A model generated the notes under the pieces. The model worked only from the letters and a program-made list of their open reading frames with translations, searched no databases and was not told the DNA's origin. Positions 44,703 to 53,186 of a stretch of DNA of 64,000 nucleotides are shown piece by piece. Location of the stretch: the NCBI RefSeq assembly GCF_003610195.1, contig NZ_RAPO01000004.1:372001-436000 (forward strand), in the 5' to 3' direction. How positions within the stretch are numbered: position 1 is the stretch's first letter; each line of letters begins with the position of its first letter. Source of the stretch: Halopiger aswanensis. Lineage in GTDB: Archaea; Halobacteriota; Halobacteria; Halobacteriales; Natrialbaceae. The position numbers and the translations under genes are program-made.

Positions 44703-44939
44703 ATGGAACTCACGAAACACGACGGCATTCTACTCGTGTACAATCTCGGCGTCACGATCACTACGGGCTACGTCGTCCAGCAGTTGGACGTTACATCGCG
44801 ACCCGAACTCATCCTCAGCGCCTTCGTTATCGCGCTTGTGTGGACAATCTACTTCAAGTTCGCCATGGTTGAGCGGATCGCGGACCACCCGCGATTCGCG
44901 GGCGAGGAGGACGACGCCGCGACGGGATCGTCGGGCTAA
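44703..44939 (+). CDS. Small membrane protein
   Basis: A 78-residue protein with two probable spans (about 9-27, ILLVYNLGVTITTGYVVQQL region; 38-56, LILSAFVIALVWTIYFKFAM) and an acidic C-terminal tail ending DDAATGSSG. It is not recognised. It lies in the gap between DHDPS-family lyase 2 and the ThDP enzyme. Confidence 0.6.
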   Translation: MELTKHDGILLVYNLGVTITTGYVVQQLDVTSRPELILSAFVIALVWTIYFKFAMVERIADHPRFAGEEDDAATGSSG

Positions 44940-45028
44940 CTGCCAATCCCAGCGACCGCTCCTCGAGACGGCTCGAGTCGACGGCCGACCAGCCATATTT
45001 AGTGGCTCCGTCGTTGTACTCGGACGCA

Positions 45029-46753
45029 ATGACCGACCAAGACGATCCCTCGGGGCGGGCCCGACCCGGCAGCGAACAGCTGTACGACGCGCTGGTCGAC
45101 GCCGGGATCGACCTGCTCGTGGGCTTGCCCGGAACGCAGACGCTCCCCCTGGATCGCACCGTCGAACGCCGCGACGACATCCGGTACGTGATGGCTCGCC
45201 ACGAGACCGCGATTCCGCACGTCGCGTGGGGGTACTACGAGGCCGGCGGCGGCGTCGCGGCGACGCTGACCGTGCCGGGTCCCGGCGACACGAACGCGAT
45301 GCACGGTCTGAAAAACGCGCTCGAGGATCGCGTCCCGCTGGTGCACGTCGCCGCGGACGCCGACCCCGAAGATCGCGGCAAGGGGCCGATCCACGAGATC
45401 GAACCAGACACGTTCGACAACGTCGTCAAGGAGAACATCTCGATCGAGCGGCCGCTCGAGTTCCACCGGGCGGTCCGCTCGGGGATCGAAACCGCGCTGA
45501 CGCCGCCGCGGGGCCCGGTTCGGCTCGGCGTCCCGAAGTCGCTGCTCAAGGGTGAGTTTCGCTCGCCACGAGTAACTGTCGACCCGCCCGTAAGCCGGTT
45601 CGAGGGCGATGCCGAGTATCGGACTGCAGCGCGGCTGCTCGCCGAGGCGGAGCGACCGGTCGTCTACCTCGGCGTCGGCGCTCGCCGCACGTGCGACCCG
45701 GTCGCGGTCCGCGACCTCGTCGAGCGGCTGAACGCGCCCGTCGTCGCCTCCTACAAGGGCAAAGGCGTCTTCCCGGAGGACGACCCGCGCTGGCTCGGCG
45801 TCACCGGCAGCCACCTCCCCGCGGGCGCGAGACGCACGCTCGAGGCGGCGGACGTCGTCCTCGCGCTCGGCGCCCGCTTCGACGGCGTGACGACCGACCA
45901 CTGGTCGATCTCCTTCGGCGAGACCCTCGTGCACGCCTCCGCCGATCCGGCGTGGATCGACAACGCTTACGAGGCTGACGTGGCGATAGTCGAGGACGCC
46001 GGGACTGCCGTCGAGCGGATTCGCGACGGGCTCGAGTCCAGGTCCGAGTCCGACTCCCCCGCTGCGGACGCGGACGACGGCTGGGATGGCCGGAAGATCG
46101 GTGACCGGGTCCAATCGGAGTACGAAGTGCACCTCCGCGATCGCAGCCTCCTCGCGGACGAAGAACCGGTCGCGACGGCGGGTGTGCTCCGAACCCTCCG
46201 GGAGGCGCTCCCTCGAGAGACCGTCGTGACGACCGATATCGGCGGCTTCCGGCTGTGGGCCAAGCAGAACTTCGCGGCCTACGAGCCGGAGGGCTACATT
46301 TCCGCCGGCTCGTGGGCGGGGATGGGCGTCGGGGTACCCGCCGCGATCGGTGCGAAGTTCGCCCAACCGGATCGGGCGGTCGTCGCGCTGACCGGCGACG
46401 GCGGCGCCATGATGTGTCTGCAGGAACTGCACACGGCGGCCGCCGACGATCTCGACGTGCTCGTGATCTGCTTCAACAACGCGGACTACGGCATCATCAG
46501 CAAATCCCCCGAGATCGATCAGTACACCGAGGGCCACCGGTTCGACTGGTCCTCGCCCGATTTCCCCGCGATCGCGGAAGGGTTCGGCTGTCGCGGCCGG
46601 ACCGTTCGGACGCTTGCTGGTCTCGAGGAGGCGGTCGACGACGCGTTGTCGCGGGACGGGCCGGAACTGATCGACGTCCGCGTCGATCAGGACGAGCCGA
46701 CGGCCGGGGCTGCCGCCGAATACGACTCCGAGCTGCCGATTCGAGACGGGTAG
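45029..46753 (+). CDS. Thiamine diphosphate-dependent (acetolactate synthase-like) enzyme
   Basis: A 574-residue ThDP enzyme with the three-domain POX/ALS layout. The PYR domain has the catalytic Glu in ARHETAIPHVAWGYYEA (about 52) and VPGPGDTNAMHGLKNAL. The central domain has GVGARRTCDPVAV and VVASYKGKGVFPEDDP. The PP domain has the ThDP motif GDGGAMMCLQELHTAA to CFNNADYG (about 452-482). It is probably a 2-oxo-acid decarboxylase or ligase of sugar-acid catabolism; the substrate is unassigned. No regulatory (IlvN-like) subunit is adjacent, arguing against biosynthetic acetolactate synthase. The TATA-like CATATTTA lies about 31 nt upstream of the ATG at 45029. The GH28 gene follows on the same strand. 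Confidence 0.82.
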   Translation: MTDQDDPSGRARPGSEQLYDALVDAGIDLLVGLPGTQTLPLDRTVERRDDIRYVMARHETAIPHVAWGYYEAGGGVAATLTVPGPGDTNAMHGLKNALEDRVPLVHVAADADPEDRGKGPIHEIEPDTFDNVVKENISIERPLEFHRAVRSGIETALTPPRGPVRLGVPKSLLKGEFRSPRVTVDPPVSRFEGDAEYRTAARLLAEAERPVVYLGVGARRTCDPVAVRDLVERLNAPVVASYKGKGVFPEDDPRWLGVTGSHLPAGARRTLEAADVVLALGARFDGVTTDHWSISFGETLVHASADPAWIDNAYEADVAIVEDAGTAVERIRDGLESRSESDSPAADADDGWDGRKIGDRVQSEYEVHLRDRSLLADEEPVATAGVLRTLREALPRETVVTTDIGGFRLWAKQNFAAYEPEGYISAGSWAGMGVGVPAAIGAKFAQPDRAVVALTGDGGAMMCLQELHTAAADDLDVLVICFNNADYGIISKSPEIDQYTEGHRFDWSSPDFPAIAEGFGCRGRTVRTLAGLEEAVDDALSRDGPELIDVRVDQDEPTAGAAAEYDSELPIRDG

Positions 46754-46782
46754 AACCTTTCCCGTCGCGCCGGCGACACAAC

Positions 46783-46790
46783 GTTTATGT
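46783..46790 (+). promoter_or_regulatory. TATA box of the GH28 gene
   Basis: GTTTATGT is centred about 28 nt before the ATG at 46814. Because it overlaps the alternative in-frame ATG at 46787, it favours the shorter protein. Confidence 0.5.
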
Positions 46791-46813
46791 CCGTACTCCG
46801 GGATATCCGGACG

Positions 46814-48364
46814 ATGGCAGTGCCTGACACGGATCGGTTCGATATCCGCGAGTACGGCGCGATCAGCGACTCGGACGATCCCAACACCGACGCGATTCAG
46901 ACGGCGCTCGACGAGTGCGCCGAGACTGGCGGGACCGTGTACGTTCCGGCCGGCACGTTCCGCACAGGTCCGCTTCGGATCGGCGACCGGACGACCCTCC
47001 ATTTGGATCCGGGAGCGACGCTGACGTTCGTCGGCGACTACGACGCGTTCCCCACGATCGAAAGCCGCTGGGAAGGGTGGAACCAGCACGGCTTCCACCC
47101 CTGCTTGTGGGTTACTGACGCCGAAAATGTCGAGGTCAGCGGTCGCGGAACGATCGACGGCAACGGCCAGTACTGGTGGCAGTTCTACGGTGCTGACGAC
47201 GACGAGCTCCCCGAGGGGCTGCGCGAGCGTCTCGCGGAGTTCAACGAGAAAAACGACAAGGCGGACGACGTCAGCTCCTTCACGCTCCGTCCGCCGCTGT
47301 TCCAGATTTCCGAGTCCGAGAACGTCACCGTCTCCGGCGTCACCCTCCAAAACTCGCCGTTCTGGAACACCCACGTCGTCTACTCCGAGAACGTCACGAT
47401 CACCGACGTCAACGTCCTCAATCCCGCGGAGGGCGCGCCCAACGGGGACGGGATCGACATCGACTCCTCGCGGTACGTCCGGATCAGCGACGCGTACATC
47501 AACGCCGGCGACGACGCGATCTGCATCAAGTCGGGCAAGAACGCCGAGGGCCGCGAGCTCGGCGAGCCGGCCTCGCAGATCACCGTCACGAACTGCACCG
47601 TCGAGGCCGGCCACGGCGGCGTCGTCATCGGCAGCGAGATGTCCGGCGACGTTCGCGACGTCGCGGTCACCAACTGCACCTTTACCGATACCGACCGCGG
47701 CGTCCGGATCAAGACCCAGCGCGACCGCGGCGGCGTCGTCGAGGACCTCCGGTTCGACAACATCGTCATGCGGCGGATCGCCTCCCCGTTCACCATCAAC
47801 GGCTACTACTTCACGCCGTTAGACAGCGAGCCCGAACCGGTCGACGAGGGGACGCCGATGGTCCGCAACGTGACATTCAGCAACATCACCGCCCGCAACG
47901 TCGAGACGGCCGGCTTCTTCGCCGGCCTCCCCGAGCAGTACTTCGAGGGCATCGAGTTCGATAACGTGCGGATCGACGCAACGCGGCCGCTCGACGCGAC
48001 CGATCTCGACCCCGCGATGGCGTCGGGCTACGAGCAGACCCACGGGCTGTTCTGCAAGTCCATCGCCGACATCTCGTTCAACGACGTTCGCATCCGGACC
48101 GCCGACGGCCCGGCGATGCGGTTCGTCGACACCGAGTCGGTCACCGTCGACGGCCTCCAAGTTCCGGACGACCAGGCGGCGCCGATCATCGATCTCGAGA
48201 ACGTCGATCGAACCCGCATTCGCGGCTGCGCGCCCGACGGCGAGTCGCCGTTCGTGCGGGCGACCCGCGAGACCGAGACGATCGAACTCGCGGGTAACTT
48301 CGGCGACCTGGCCGACGACGTCGAAATCGAAGCCGAGAGCGACGCGACGCTCGAGTCATTCTGA
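46814..48364 (+). CDS. GH28 polygalacturonase (intracellular exo-type)
   Basis: A 516-residue right-handed beta-helix enzyme with all four GH28 signatures: PNGDGIDIDSS (NxDG, about 209), AGDDAICIKSG (GDD, about 232), GHGGVVIGSE (GHG, about 266) and RGVRIKTQ (RIK, about 297). The three catalytic Asp lie in the first two. No signal peptide is present, so it should remove galacturonate from imported oligogalacturonides in the cytoplasm. A tail of about 40 acidic residues follows the helix. Monocistronic by its own TATA box, it lies downstream of the ThDP enzyme gene and converges on the second Gfo/Idh/MocA gene. Confidence 0.92.
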   Translation: MAVPDTDRFDIREYGAISDSDDPNTDAIQTALDECAETGGTVYVPAGTFRTGPLRIGDRTTLHLDPGATLTFVGDYDAFPTIESRWEGWNQHGFHPCLWVTDAENVEVSGRGTIDGNGQYWWQFYGADDDELPEGLRERLAEFNEKNDKADDVSSFTLRPPLFQISESENVTVSGVTLQNSPFWNTHVVYSENVTITDVNVLNPAEGAPNGDGIDIDSSRYVRISDAYINAGDDAICIKSGKNAEGRELGEPASQITVTNCTVEAGHGGVVIGSEMSGDVRDVAVTNCTFTDTDRGVRIKTQRDRGGVVEDLRFDNIVMRRIASPFTINGYYFTPLDSEPEPVDEGTPMVRNVTFSNITARNVETAGFFAGLPEQYFEGIEFDNVRIDATRPLDATDLDPAMASGYEQTHGLFCKSIADISFNDVRIRTADGPAMRFVDTESVTVDGLQVPDDQAAPIIDLENVDRTRIRGCAPDGESPFVRATRETETIELAGNFGDLADDVEIEAESDATLESF

Positions 48365-48436
48365 TCACGACGCTACGTTCGAAGAATCGGTCGGTCGCAC
48401 CGGGATACTCGCCGGTTGGATATCGAATGTCGCGTA

Positions 48437-49426
48437 TCAGGTGTGCTCCTGCAGCTCCCGCACCTCGTCGACGTCGACCGGTCGACCGAGATCGGCCGAC
48501 GCGTACGCTGCGAGGACAACTTCCACAGCCTTGCGGGCGTCCCGCCCGCTCACGATCGGCTCCCTGTCCTCTCTGATCGCCTCGAGGAAGTCTCGTACCT
48601 GCCCCTCGAGACCCGTTCCGGTCGGCGGCTCGATTAGATCCGGCTCGACTTCCTCGTCCTCGAGGACGAAGACACCGGAGTTGTACGACCCCTCGGTTCC
48701 GTTTAGTTCGACACGGTCCTCGCCGCCTTGGACGGCGGTCGTCGCCTCGATGACGCCGCGGGCGCCGTTTTCGAACTCGAGGGAGACGACCGCGAGGTCC
48801 TCGCACTCCATCTCGTGGGCGATCGTGTCCGTCTCGGCGGAGACGCGCTCGATGCCGCCGGTCAGCCAGTCGAGCAGGTCGACGAAGTGGATCGCCTGCT
48901 GGATGAGGACGCCGCCGTCGAGGTCCCGCTGCCCGTGCCAGTGGTCGTCGTAGTAGCTCTGGGGGCGGTGCCACTTGACGCTCGTATCGGCGAGGATCAG
49001 GTCGCCGAATCGTCCCTCCTCGACCCACCGGCGGGCGGTCCACCGCTCCGGCGTGAACCGCCGCTGGAAGATTCCGCCGAGCCGAACGTCGTTGCGATCG
49101 GCCGCTTCGATCATTCGATCGACGCGGTCGATGTACACGTCCAGCGGCTTCTCGCAGAGCACGTGGAGTCCGGCCTCGGCGGCGTCGACCCCCATCTCGG
49201 CGTGCGTTCCCGACGGCGTGCAGATGCTGACGGCGTCTAACTCCTCGGTTTCGAACATCTCTCGATGATCGGTGTAGCCGGTCGCGTCGAACTCGTCAGT
49301 GAACTCCGCGATCGATTCCTCGCTGCGCGCCGTGCCGGCGACGACTTCTGCCCCGTCGATCGACTCGACGGCCGCCGCGTGGTTGCTCCCGAATCCCGTC
49401 GCTCCGACGATACCGTACCTGAGCAT
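48437..49426 (-). CDS. Gfo/Idh/MocA-family NAD(P)-dependent sugar dehydrogenase 2
   Basis: A 329-residue protein. The Rossmann motif is RYGIVGATGFGSNHAAAV, followed by VSICTPSGTHAEM, LCEKPLDVYIDRVD (catalytic Lys), GGIFQRRFTPERW, GGVLIQQAIHFVDLLDW and LNGTEGSY. It is recognisably paralogous to the protein at 18520-19527: GIFQRR, VKWHR, SYY, GGVL and HGT/NGT blocks are shared. The substrate is unassigned. It starts back to back with the PPC-domain gene. Confidence 0.85.
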   Translation of the reverse strand: MLRYGIVGATGFGSNHAAAVESIDGAEVVAGTARSEESIAEFTDEFDATGYTDHREMFETEELDAVSICTPSGTHAEMGVDAAEAGLHVLCEKPLDVYIDRVDRMIEAADRNDVRLGGIFQRRFTPERWTARRWVEEGRFGDLILADTSVKWHRPQSYYDDHWHGQRDLDGGVLIQQAIHFVDLLDWLTGGIERVSAETDTIAHEMECEDLAVVSLEFENGARGVIEATTAVQGGEDRVELNGTEGSYNSGVFVLEDEEVEPDLIEPPTGTGLEGQVRDFLEAIREDREPIVSGRDARKAVEVVLAAYASADLGRPVDVDEVRELQEHT

Positions 49427-49587
49427 ACGAGAACCAACAGTTCGCTCGCACTTCAATTTTCGTCGGCGCGATCGGATTGCGGCGCTTGACTCGGACGGCG
49501 GTGCCTCGAGCGATGTGGCCTCGGGCGACAGCGGATCGCGGACACGCGAGGTCAAGTTTTATTCCGCCGGCCGTGCCATATGTCCGC

Positions 49588-50025
49588 ATGGAGTCGTTCG
49601 AGTCCGAGGACGGACACGTCATCGTCCGTCTCGACCGCGGCGATCTCGCACTGGAATCGATCGAACGTGCCTGCGACGAACACGACGTCGACACCGGCGC
49701 CGTCGTCACCGGCATCGGCACCTTCAGCACCCTGAACATCCACTACGTCGACCGCACGGATCTGCCCGACGACCAGGCCGACCGGAACGTCGACCTGCAA
49801 CTCGAGGGCGCTTGGGAGGTCACGGACATCAACGGGGTGATCGCTGACGGCGAGCCGCACCTCCACGTGACCGCGTTCGACGGCGAGCGCACGGTCGGCG
49901 GCCACCTCGAGGACGGCTGCGAGATCAACGTACTCGGCGAGGTGACGATCCGGAAGATCGACGGGCTCGAGTTGGAACGTCGACCCGGCGAGCGGAACGT
50001 TTCGCAGCTTCGGCGCCGGCAGTAA
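49588..50025 (+). CDS. PPC (PCC/DUF296)-domain protein
   Basis: A 145-residue single-domain protein. Seen: IVRLDRGDLALESIERAC, GAVVTGIGTFSTLNIHYVD, the PHLHVTAF His pair of the PPC fold (about 91-95), GGHLEDGCEINVLGEVTI. PPC domains form trimers and occur alone in archaea or joined to AT-hooks in plants; no AT-hook is present here. The function is unknown; a small-molecule or metal-binding regulatory role is possible. A TATA-like AGTTTTATT lies about 28 nt upstream. Confidence 0.82.
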   Translation: MESFESEDGHVIVRLDRGDLALESIERACDEHDVDTGAVVTGIGTFSTLNIHYVDRTDLPDDQADRNVDLQLEGAWEVTDINGVIADGEPHLHVTAFDGERTVGGHLEDGCEINVLGEVTIRKIDGLELERRPGERNVSQLRRRQ

Positions 50026-50044
50026 GGGACCGAAACGCGACCGC

Positions 50045-50734
50045 TTAGTGGAACGTCACGCAGACGTTCTCCATGTCGTCGTTGTACTGCGCGATGTTGA
50101 TCAGCAGCGGCGTCAGCGCCTCGACTTCGGTGGCGTTGGTGAGCGGTCCGACGTCGAGCGGGCGGAGGCCGCGGATCGAGTCCGCGACCGTCGCGACCGT
50201 CTCCTTGGCCCCCTCGTCGTCGCCGAGCAACAGCGTATCCGTGTCGATCTCCACGTCCAGATCGGCGAGTCGTTCGCCCGACAGATTCGTGAACGCGCCG
50301 ACGACGGGAACGTCGTCCGGCGCCGTTTCGTCGATCATTTCGATGACGCTCCCCACCGACGGCGGGTGGTAGTGGAGGCCGTCCTCGTCGCGTTGCATGC
50401 CGACCGCTGGACTGACGAGTATCGTTTCGTCGTCGAGCCCTGGTGCGATAGTTTCGATGGTCTCTTCGGCGTAGTAGGGCGGAACCGAGAGTACGACGAC
50501 GTCCGCGTCCGCCGCGGCGTCGACGTTTTCGGCCGCCCCGAGTTGCGGGTCGACGCCGCGGTCGCGCAACCGGGATCGGTACTGCTCGGCTGCCTCGCTG
50601 GCCTTCCGCTCGTCTCGCGACCCGATCGTCAGCGGGTAGTCCGCATCGCGTCCCAGCCGCAGCGCGAGCGCTTCGCCGATCTCGCCGGTACCGCCGAGCA
50701 GTGCGATCTCCGTCGTGGTAGCGTTGGTCGTCAT
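50045..50734 (-). CDS. npdG: F420H2:NADP oxidoreductase (Fno)-like protein
   Basis: A 229-residue protein of the F420-dependent NADP reductase family. Seen: the N-terminal IALLGGTGEIGEALALRLGR, the NADP-binding IGSRDERKASE (Ser-Arg after the second strand), DVVVLSVPPYYAEETI, VSPAVGMQRDEDG, and the C-terminal VGPLTNATEVEALTPLLINI. It exchanges hydride between F420 and NADP. It starts 10 nt after the end of the enolase-superfamily gene 50745-51995, so the two form an operon. It could feed the luciferase-like enzyme at 41344. Confidence 0.85.
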   Translation of the reverse strand: MTTNATTTEIALLGGTGEIGEALALRLGRDADYPLTIGSRDERKASEAAEQYRSRLRDRGVDPQLGAAENVDAAADADVVVLSVPPYYAEETIETIAPGLDDETILVSPAVGMQRDEDGLHYHPPSVGSVIEMIDETAPDDVPVVGAFTNLSGERLADLDVEIDTDTLLLGDDEGAKETVATVADSIRGLRPLDVGPLTNATEVEALTPLLINIAQYNDDMENVCVTFH

Positions 50735-50744
50735 CGGTGGATTG

Positions 50745-51995
50745 TCAGTCGTTATCGTAGTGGAATTCGGTCCAGGGACCGTCCGTGAGCGGGTACTGTT
50801 CGATCACGTCTTCGTTCAGTTCGACGCCGAGACCGGGCTCGTCGGACACCGACAGCACGCCGTCGGTGACGTCGGGCTGTCCCTCGATCAGGTCGAACGC
50901 GAGATCGAACGGATACATTCCGGGATCCACCTCGGTGTCGAACAGCGGGTCGTCCTCGAAGACGGGGTACTCCACGAGCGTGGCTTCGGGCGCGGCCGCG
51001 ACGAGGTGTGCGTTCGCGGCGAGGCCGATCCACGTCCCGAAGTTGTGCGGGACGAACTCGAGGTCGTCCCGGCCCGCGCAGAGCGCGACGGCCTCCCGGC
51101 AGCCGGTAAAGCCCTCGTGGTGGCGGACGTCGCCCTGAAGGAAGTCAACGGCGCCGGTTTCGCCGAGCGCGACCAGTCCCGCGGCCGACTCCTCGCTCTC
51201 GCCGCCCGCGAGCGGCGCATCTGTTGCAGCGAGGTCGACGTACCCCTCGTGGTCGTCCGGCTCGACGGGTTCCTCGATCCAGTAGGCGTCGTGGTCGGCA
51301 GCGTGGACGACCAGATCGCGGACCGTCTCGCGGTCGTAGCCCTCGCGGAGCTTCCACCAGGTGTGAACGTCGAGCATGAGTTCGATGTCGTCCACGCTCG
51401 CGGCGAGTTGCGCGACGGTTTCGCGGTCGCCCTCGGGACCGATCCCGGGGCGGTACTTGTAGCCGAAAAAGCCCAGCTCCTCGAGGACCTGTGCCTGCTC
51501 GACGTAGCCGTCCGGCTCCATGTACATCCCCGCGCTGGCGTACAGATCGAGTTCGGTCGTCGGCGCCGCGTCGGCGTCGAACTCGTCCGCGAGCAGTTCG
51601 TAGACCGGCGCGCCGCGCCGCTTCCCTTCGATGTCGTACAGCGCGACGTCGATCGCCGAGATCGCCTCGATCAGATCGCCGTCGGGAACGTTGCTCCCGC
51701 GGAGCAAGTCGTGGGCGTCGGGGATCGCGTCGATGGTTTCGCCCTCGAGGGCGTCGGCGACGGGCCCCTCGACGACGTCGGCGAACGTTCCCTGCGAGTC
51801 GCCCTCGAAGTACTCGGTCATGGCCGAACTGCTCGCGCCGGCCGTCGCGATTCCCCGGAGGCCGTCTCTCGTTTCGACGACGACTAACACGACGTCCCGC
51901 TTCCGGAGTCGTCGGACGCCGCCGTGGAACGGCCGCTCCTGTACCGGATCGATCGGCGACGAGAGGGCGTAGCCTCTCACTGCTGTAATCTCCAT
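50745..51995 (-). CDS. Enolase-superfamily sugar-acid dehydratase/cycloisomerase 4
   Basis: A 416-residue enolase-superfamily protein, the most divergent of the four in the window. Seen: LIEAISAIDVALYDIEGKRRG, base motif FFGYKYRPG (about 181), LMLDVHTWWKLREGYD (Asp about 206), YWIEEPVEPDD (Glu), LAGGESEES (Glu, last ligand) and FVPHNFGTWIGLAANAHLV (His about 317). The HTWWKLREG loop after the first ligand is unusual and may bind a distinctive substrate. A TATA box (52018-52027) precedes it. It is followed by the Fno gene and preceded by the IclR gene on the same strand, so an aldonate of the IclR regulon is likely. Confidence 0.8.
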   Translation of the reverse strand: MEITAVRGYALSSPIDPVQERPFHGGVRRLRKRDVVLVVVETRDGLRGIATAGASSSAMTEYFEGDSQGTFADVVEGPVADALEGETIDAIPDAHDLLRGSNVPDGDLIEAISAIDVALYDIEGKRRGAPVYELLADEFDADAAPTTELDLYASAGMYMEPDGYVEQAQVLEELGFFGYKYRPGIGPEGDRETVAQLAASVDDIELMLDVHTWWKLREGYDRETVRDLVVHAADHDAYWIEEPVEPDDHEGYVDLAATDAPLAGGESEESAAGLVALGETGAVDFLQGDVRHHEGFTGCREAVALCAGRDDLEFVPHNFGTWIGLAANAHLVAAAPEATLVEYPVFEDDPLFDTEVDPGMYPFDLAFDLIEGQPDVTDGVLSVSDEPGLGVELNEDVIEQYPLTDGPWTEFHYDND

Positions 51996-52017
51996 ACCGG
52001 AGCTAACTACATCTATC

Positions 52018-52027
52018 AGTATAAATC
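52018..52027 (-). promoter_or_regulatory. TATA box of the enolase-superfamily/Fno operon
   Basis: On the minus strand GATTTATACT is centred about 27 nt before the ATG at 51995, showing that this pair has a promoter separate from the iclR gene. Confidence 0.55.
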
Positions 52028-52081
52028 ATGCGAGCACCGTCAAGAATCGTCCTGATCTACGAGCGCAGCGGGCGGGACTGC

Positions 52082-52849
52082 CTACGAGAATTTGGTGTTG
52101 AGTTCGATGACGTTCGCAGCACGCTGGACGTAGTCCGAGAGTTCCCCATGGAGTCGCTCGTCGGTAAACCGGCTCGAGGGGCCGGAGACACTGATGGCAC
52201 CCAGGACCTTCTCGCCTTTCCTGACGGGCGCGGCGACGCAGCGCAGGCCGTTGATGTTCTCCTCGTCGTCGATGCCGTAGCCGCGGTCGCGAATCGCCTC
52301 GAGGTCCTCGAAGAACTCCTCCGGCGTCGTGATCGTGTTGCGCGTCTGCGCGACGAACTCGGTTTCTGCGACGATTTCTTCGACGCGTTCCCGGGGGAGG
52401 TACGCACAGATCGTCTTCCCGAGCGAGGTCGAGTAGATCGGTTGCTGGGTGCCGACGCTCGAGGCGGTTTCGACCGCGCTGTCGCCAGCCGCCTTACAGA
52501 GGTACGACACTCGGTTGTGTTCCTCGATACCGAACTGCGCGATCTCGCCGGTGTCCGCCGCGAGCGTCTCGACTTCGCTTCGAATGACCTCGTAGTTCCC
52601 GACCTGCTCGCGAACGTGCTGTGCCATCCCGAGGATCTGGAGACTGAGGCGATACTGGCCGTCTTCTCGGACGACGATCTCGAGTTCCTCGAGCGTTCCT
52701 AGGTGGCTGTGGACCGTACTCTTGGAGTGTCCGAGCTCGTTTGCGATCTCTGTGACGCCGGCGCCGTTCTTCCGCTGTAGCGTATCGATGATGCTGAACG
52801 CTATCTGCACCGAGCGGATCGTCCGACCTGTTTCCCGTTGTGATTCCAT
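52082..52849 (-). CDS. IclR-family transcriptional regulator
   Basis: A 255-residue IclR protein. Residues about 12-70 are the winged helix (VQIAFSIIDTLQRKNGAGVT, IANELGHSKSTVHSHLGTLE) and about 85-250 the GAF-like effector domain (HNRVSYLCKAAGDSAVET, YSTSLGKTICAYLP, INGLRCVAAPV, LGAISVSGPSSRF). IclR proteins control sugar and sugar-acid catabolic genes in haloarchaea and usually bind short palindromes. A perfect GTTCCC-N5-GGGAAC palindrome lies just upstream of its TATA box, making self-regulation likely. The same palindrome occurs at other gaps of this island. Confidence 0.9.
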   Translation of the reverse strand: MESQRETGRTIRSVQIAFSIIDTLQRKNGAGVTEIANELGHSKSTVHSHLGTLEELEIVVREDGQYRLSLQILGMAQHVREQVGNYEVIRSEVETLAADTGEIAQFGIEEHNRVSYLCKAAGDSAVETASSVGTQQPIYSTSLGKTICAYLPRERVEEIVAETEFVAQTRNTITTPEEFFEDLEAIRDRGYGIDDEENINGLRCVAAPVRKGEKVLGAISVSGPSSRFTDERLHGELSDYVQRAANVIELNTKFS

Positions 52850-52870
52850 ATCTTAATAATTGATTCTATC

Positions 52871-52880
52871 CTAATAAAAT
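52871..52880 (-). promoter_or_regulatory. TATA box of the iclR gene
   Basis: On the minus strand ATTTTATTAG is centred about 26 nt before the ATG at 52849. The GTTCCC palindrome begins at once upstream, over the expected BRE position. Confidence 0.55.
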
Positions 52881-52881
52881 T

Positions 52882-52898
52882 GTTCCCGCTACGGGAAC
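52882..52898. promoter_or_regulatory. GTTCCC-N5-GGGAAC palindrome at the iclR promoter, copy 5
   Basis: GTTCCC-GCTAC-GGGAAC is a perfect 6+5+6 palindrome immediately upstream of the iclR TATA box. The position over the BRE suits repression, or activation of a divergent promoter. It is the best evidence that IclR is the binding protein. Confidence 0.65.
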
Positions 52899-53166
52899 TA
52901 CGGCTACGAGTGAACATAACGGAGGTCCGGGAGCGGTGACGCGCTGCTGGGACGTACGCGCCGATATCGAATCAGGTGACGGCGATCCGGATGAGCCAGT
53001 ACGGTTCGCGAGAAAAGAATCCGTGAGTATTTGATCACCGTCGGCGCCTTCGAGCGCTACCCGACGACATTACACAGGGTGTCCCGGTTCTCGATACGGT
53101 TTCGTCTCCGAACGGGTGCTTCGATTTCATCCCAACGGGTAGTAGACCCTACTAGAGGCAGTTGGA

Positions 53167-53186
53167 TTACGGATGCATGATAGTAA
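53167..53186. promoter_or_regulatory. TTAC/GTAA motif, arms-only copy 4
   Basis: TTAC-GGA-TGCATG-ATA-GTAA keeps both outer arms at the standard 12-nt spacing but has TGCATG in place of the CGTACG-like centre. It is a weaker member. Confidence 0.3.
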
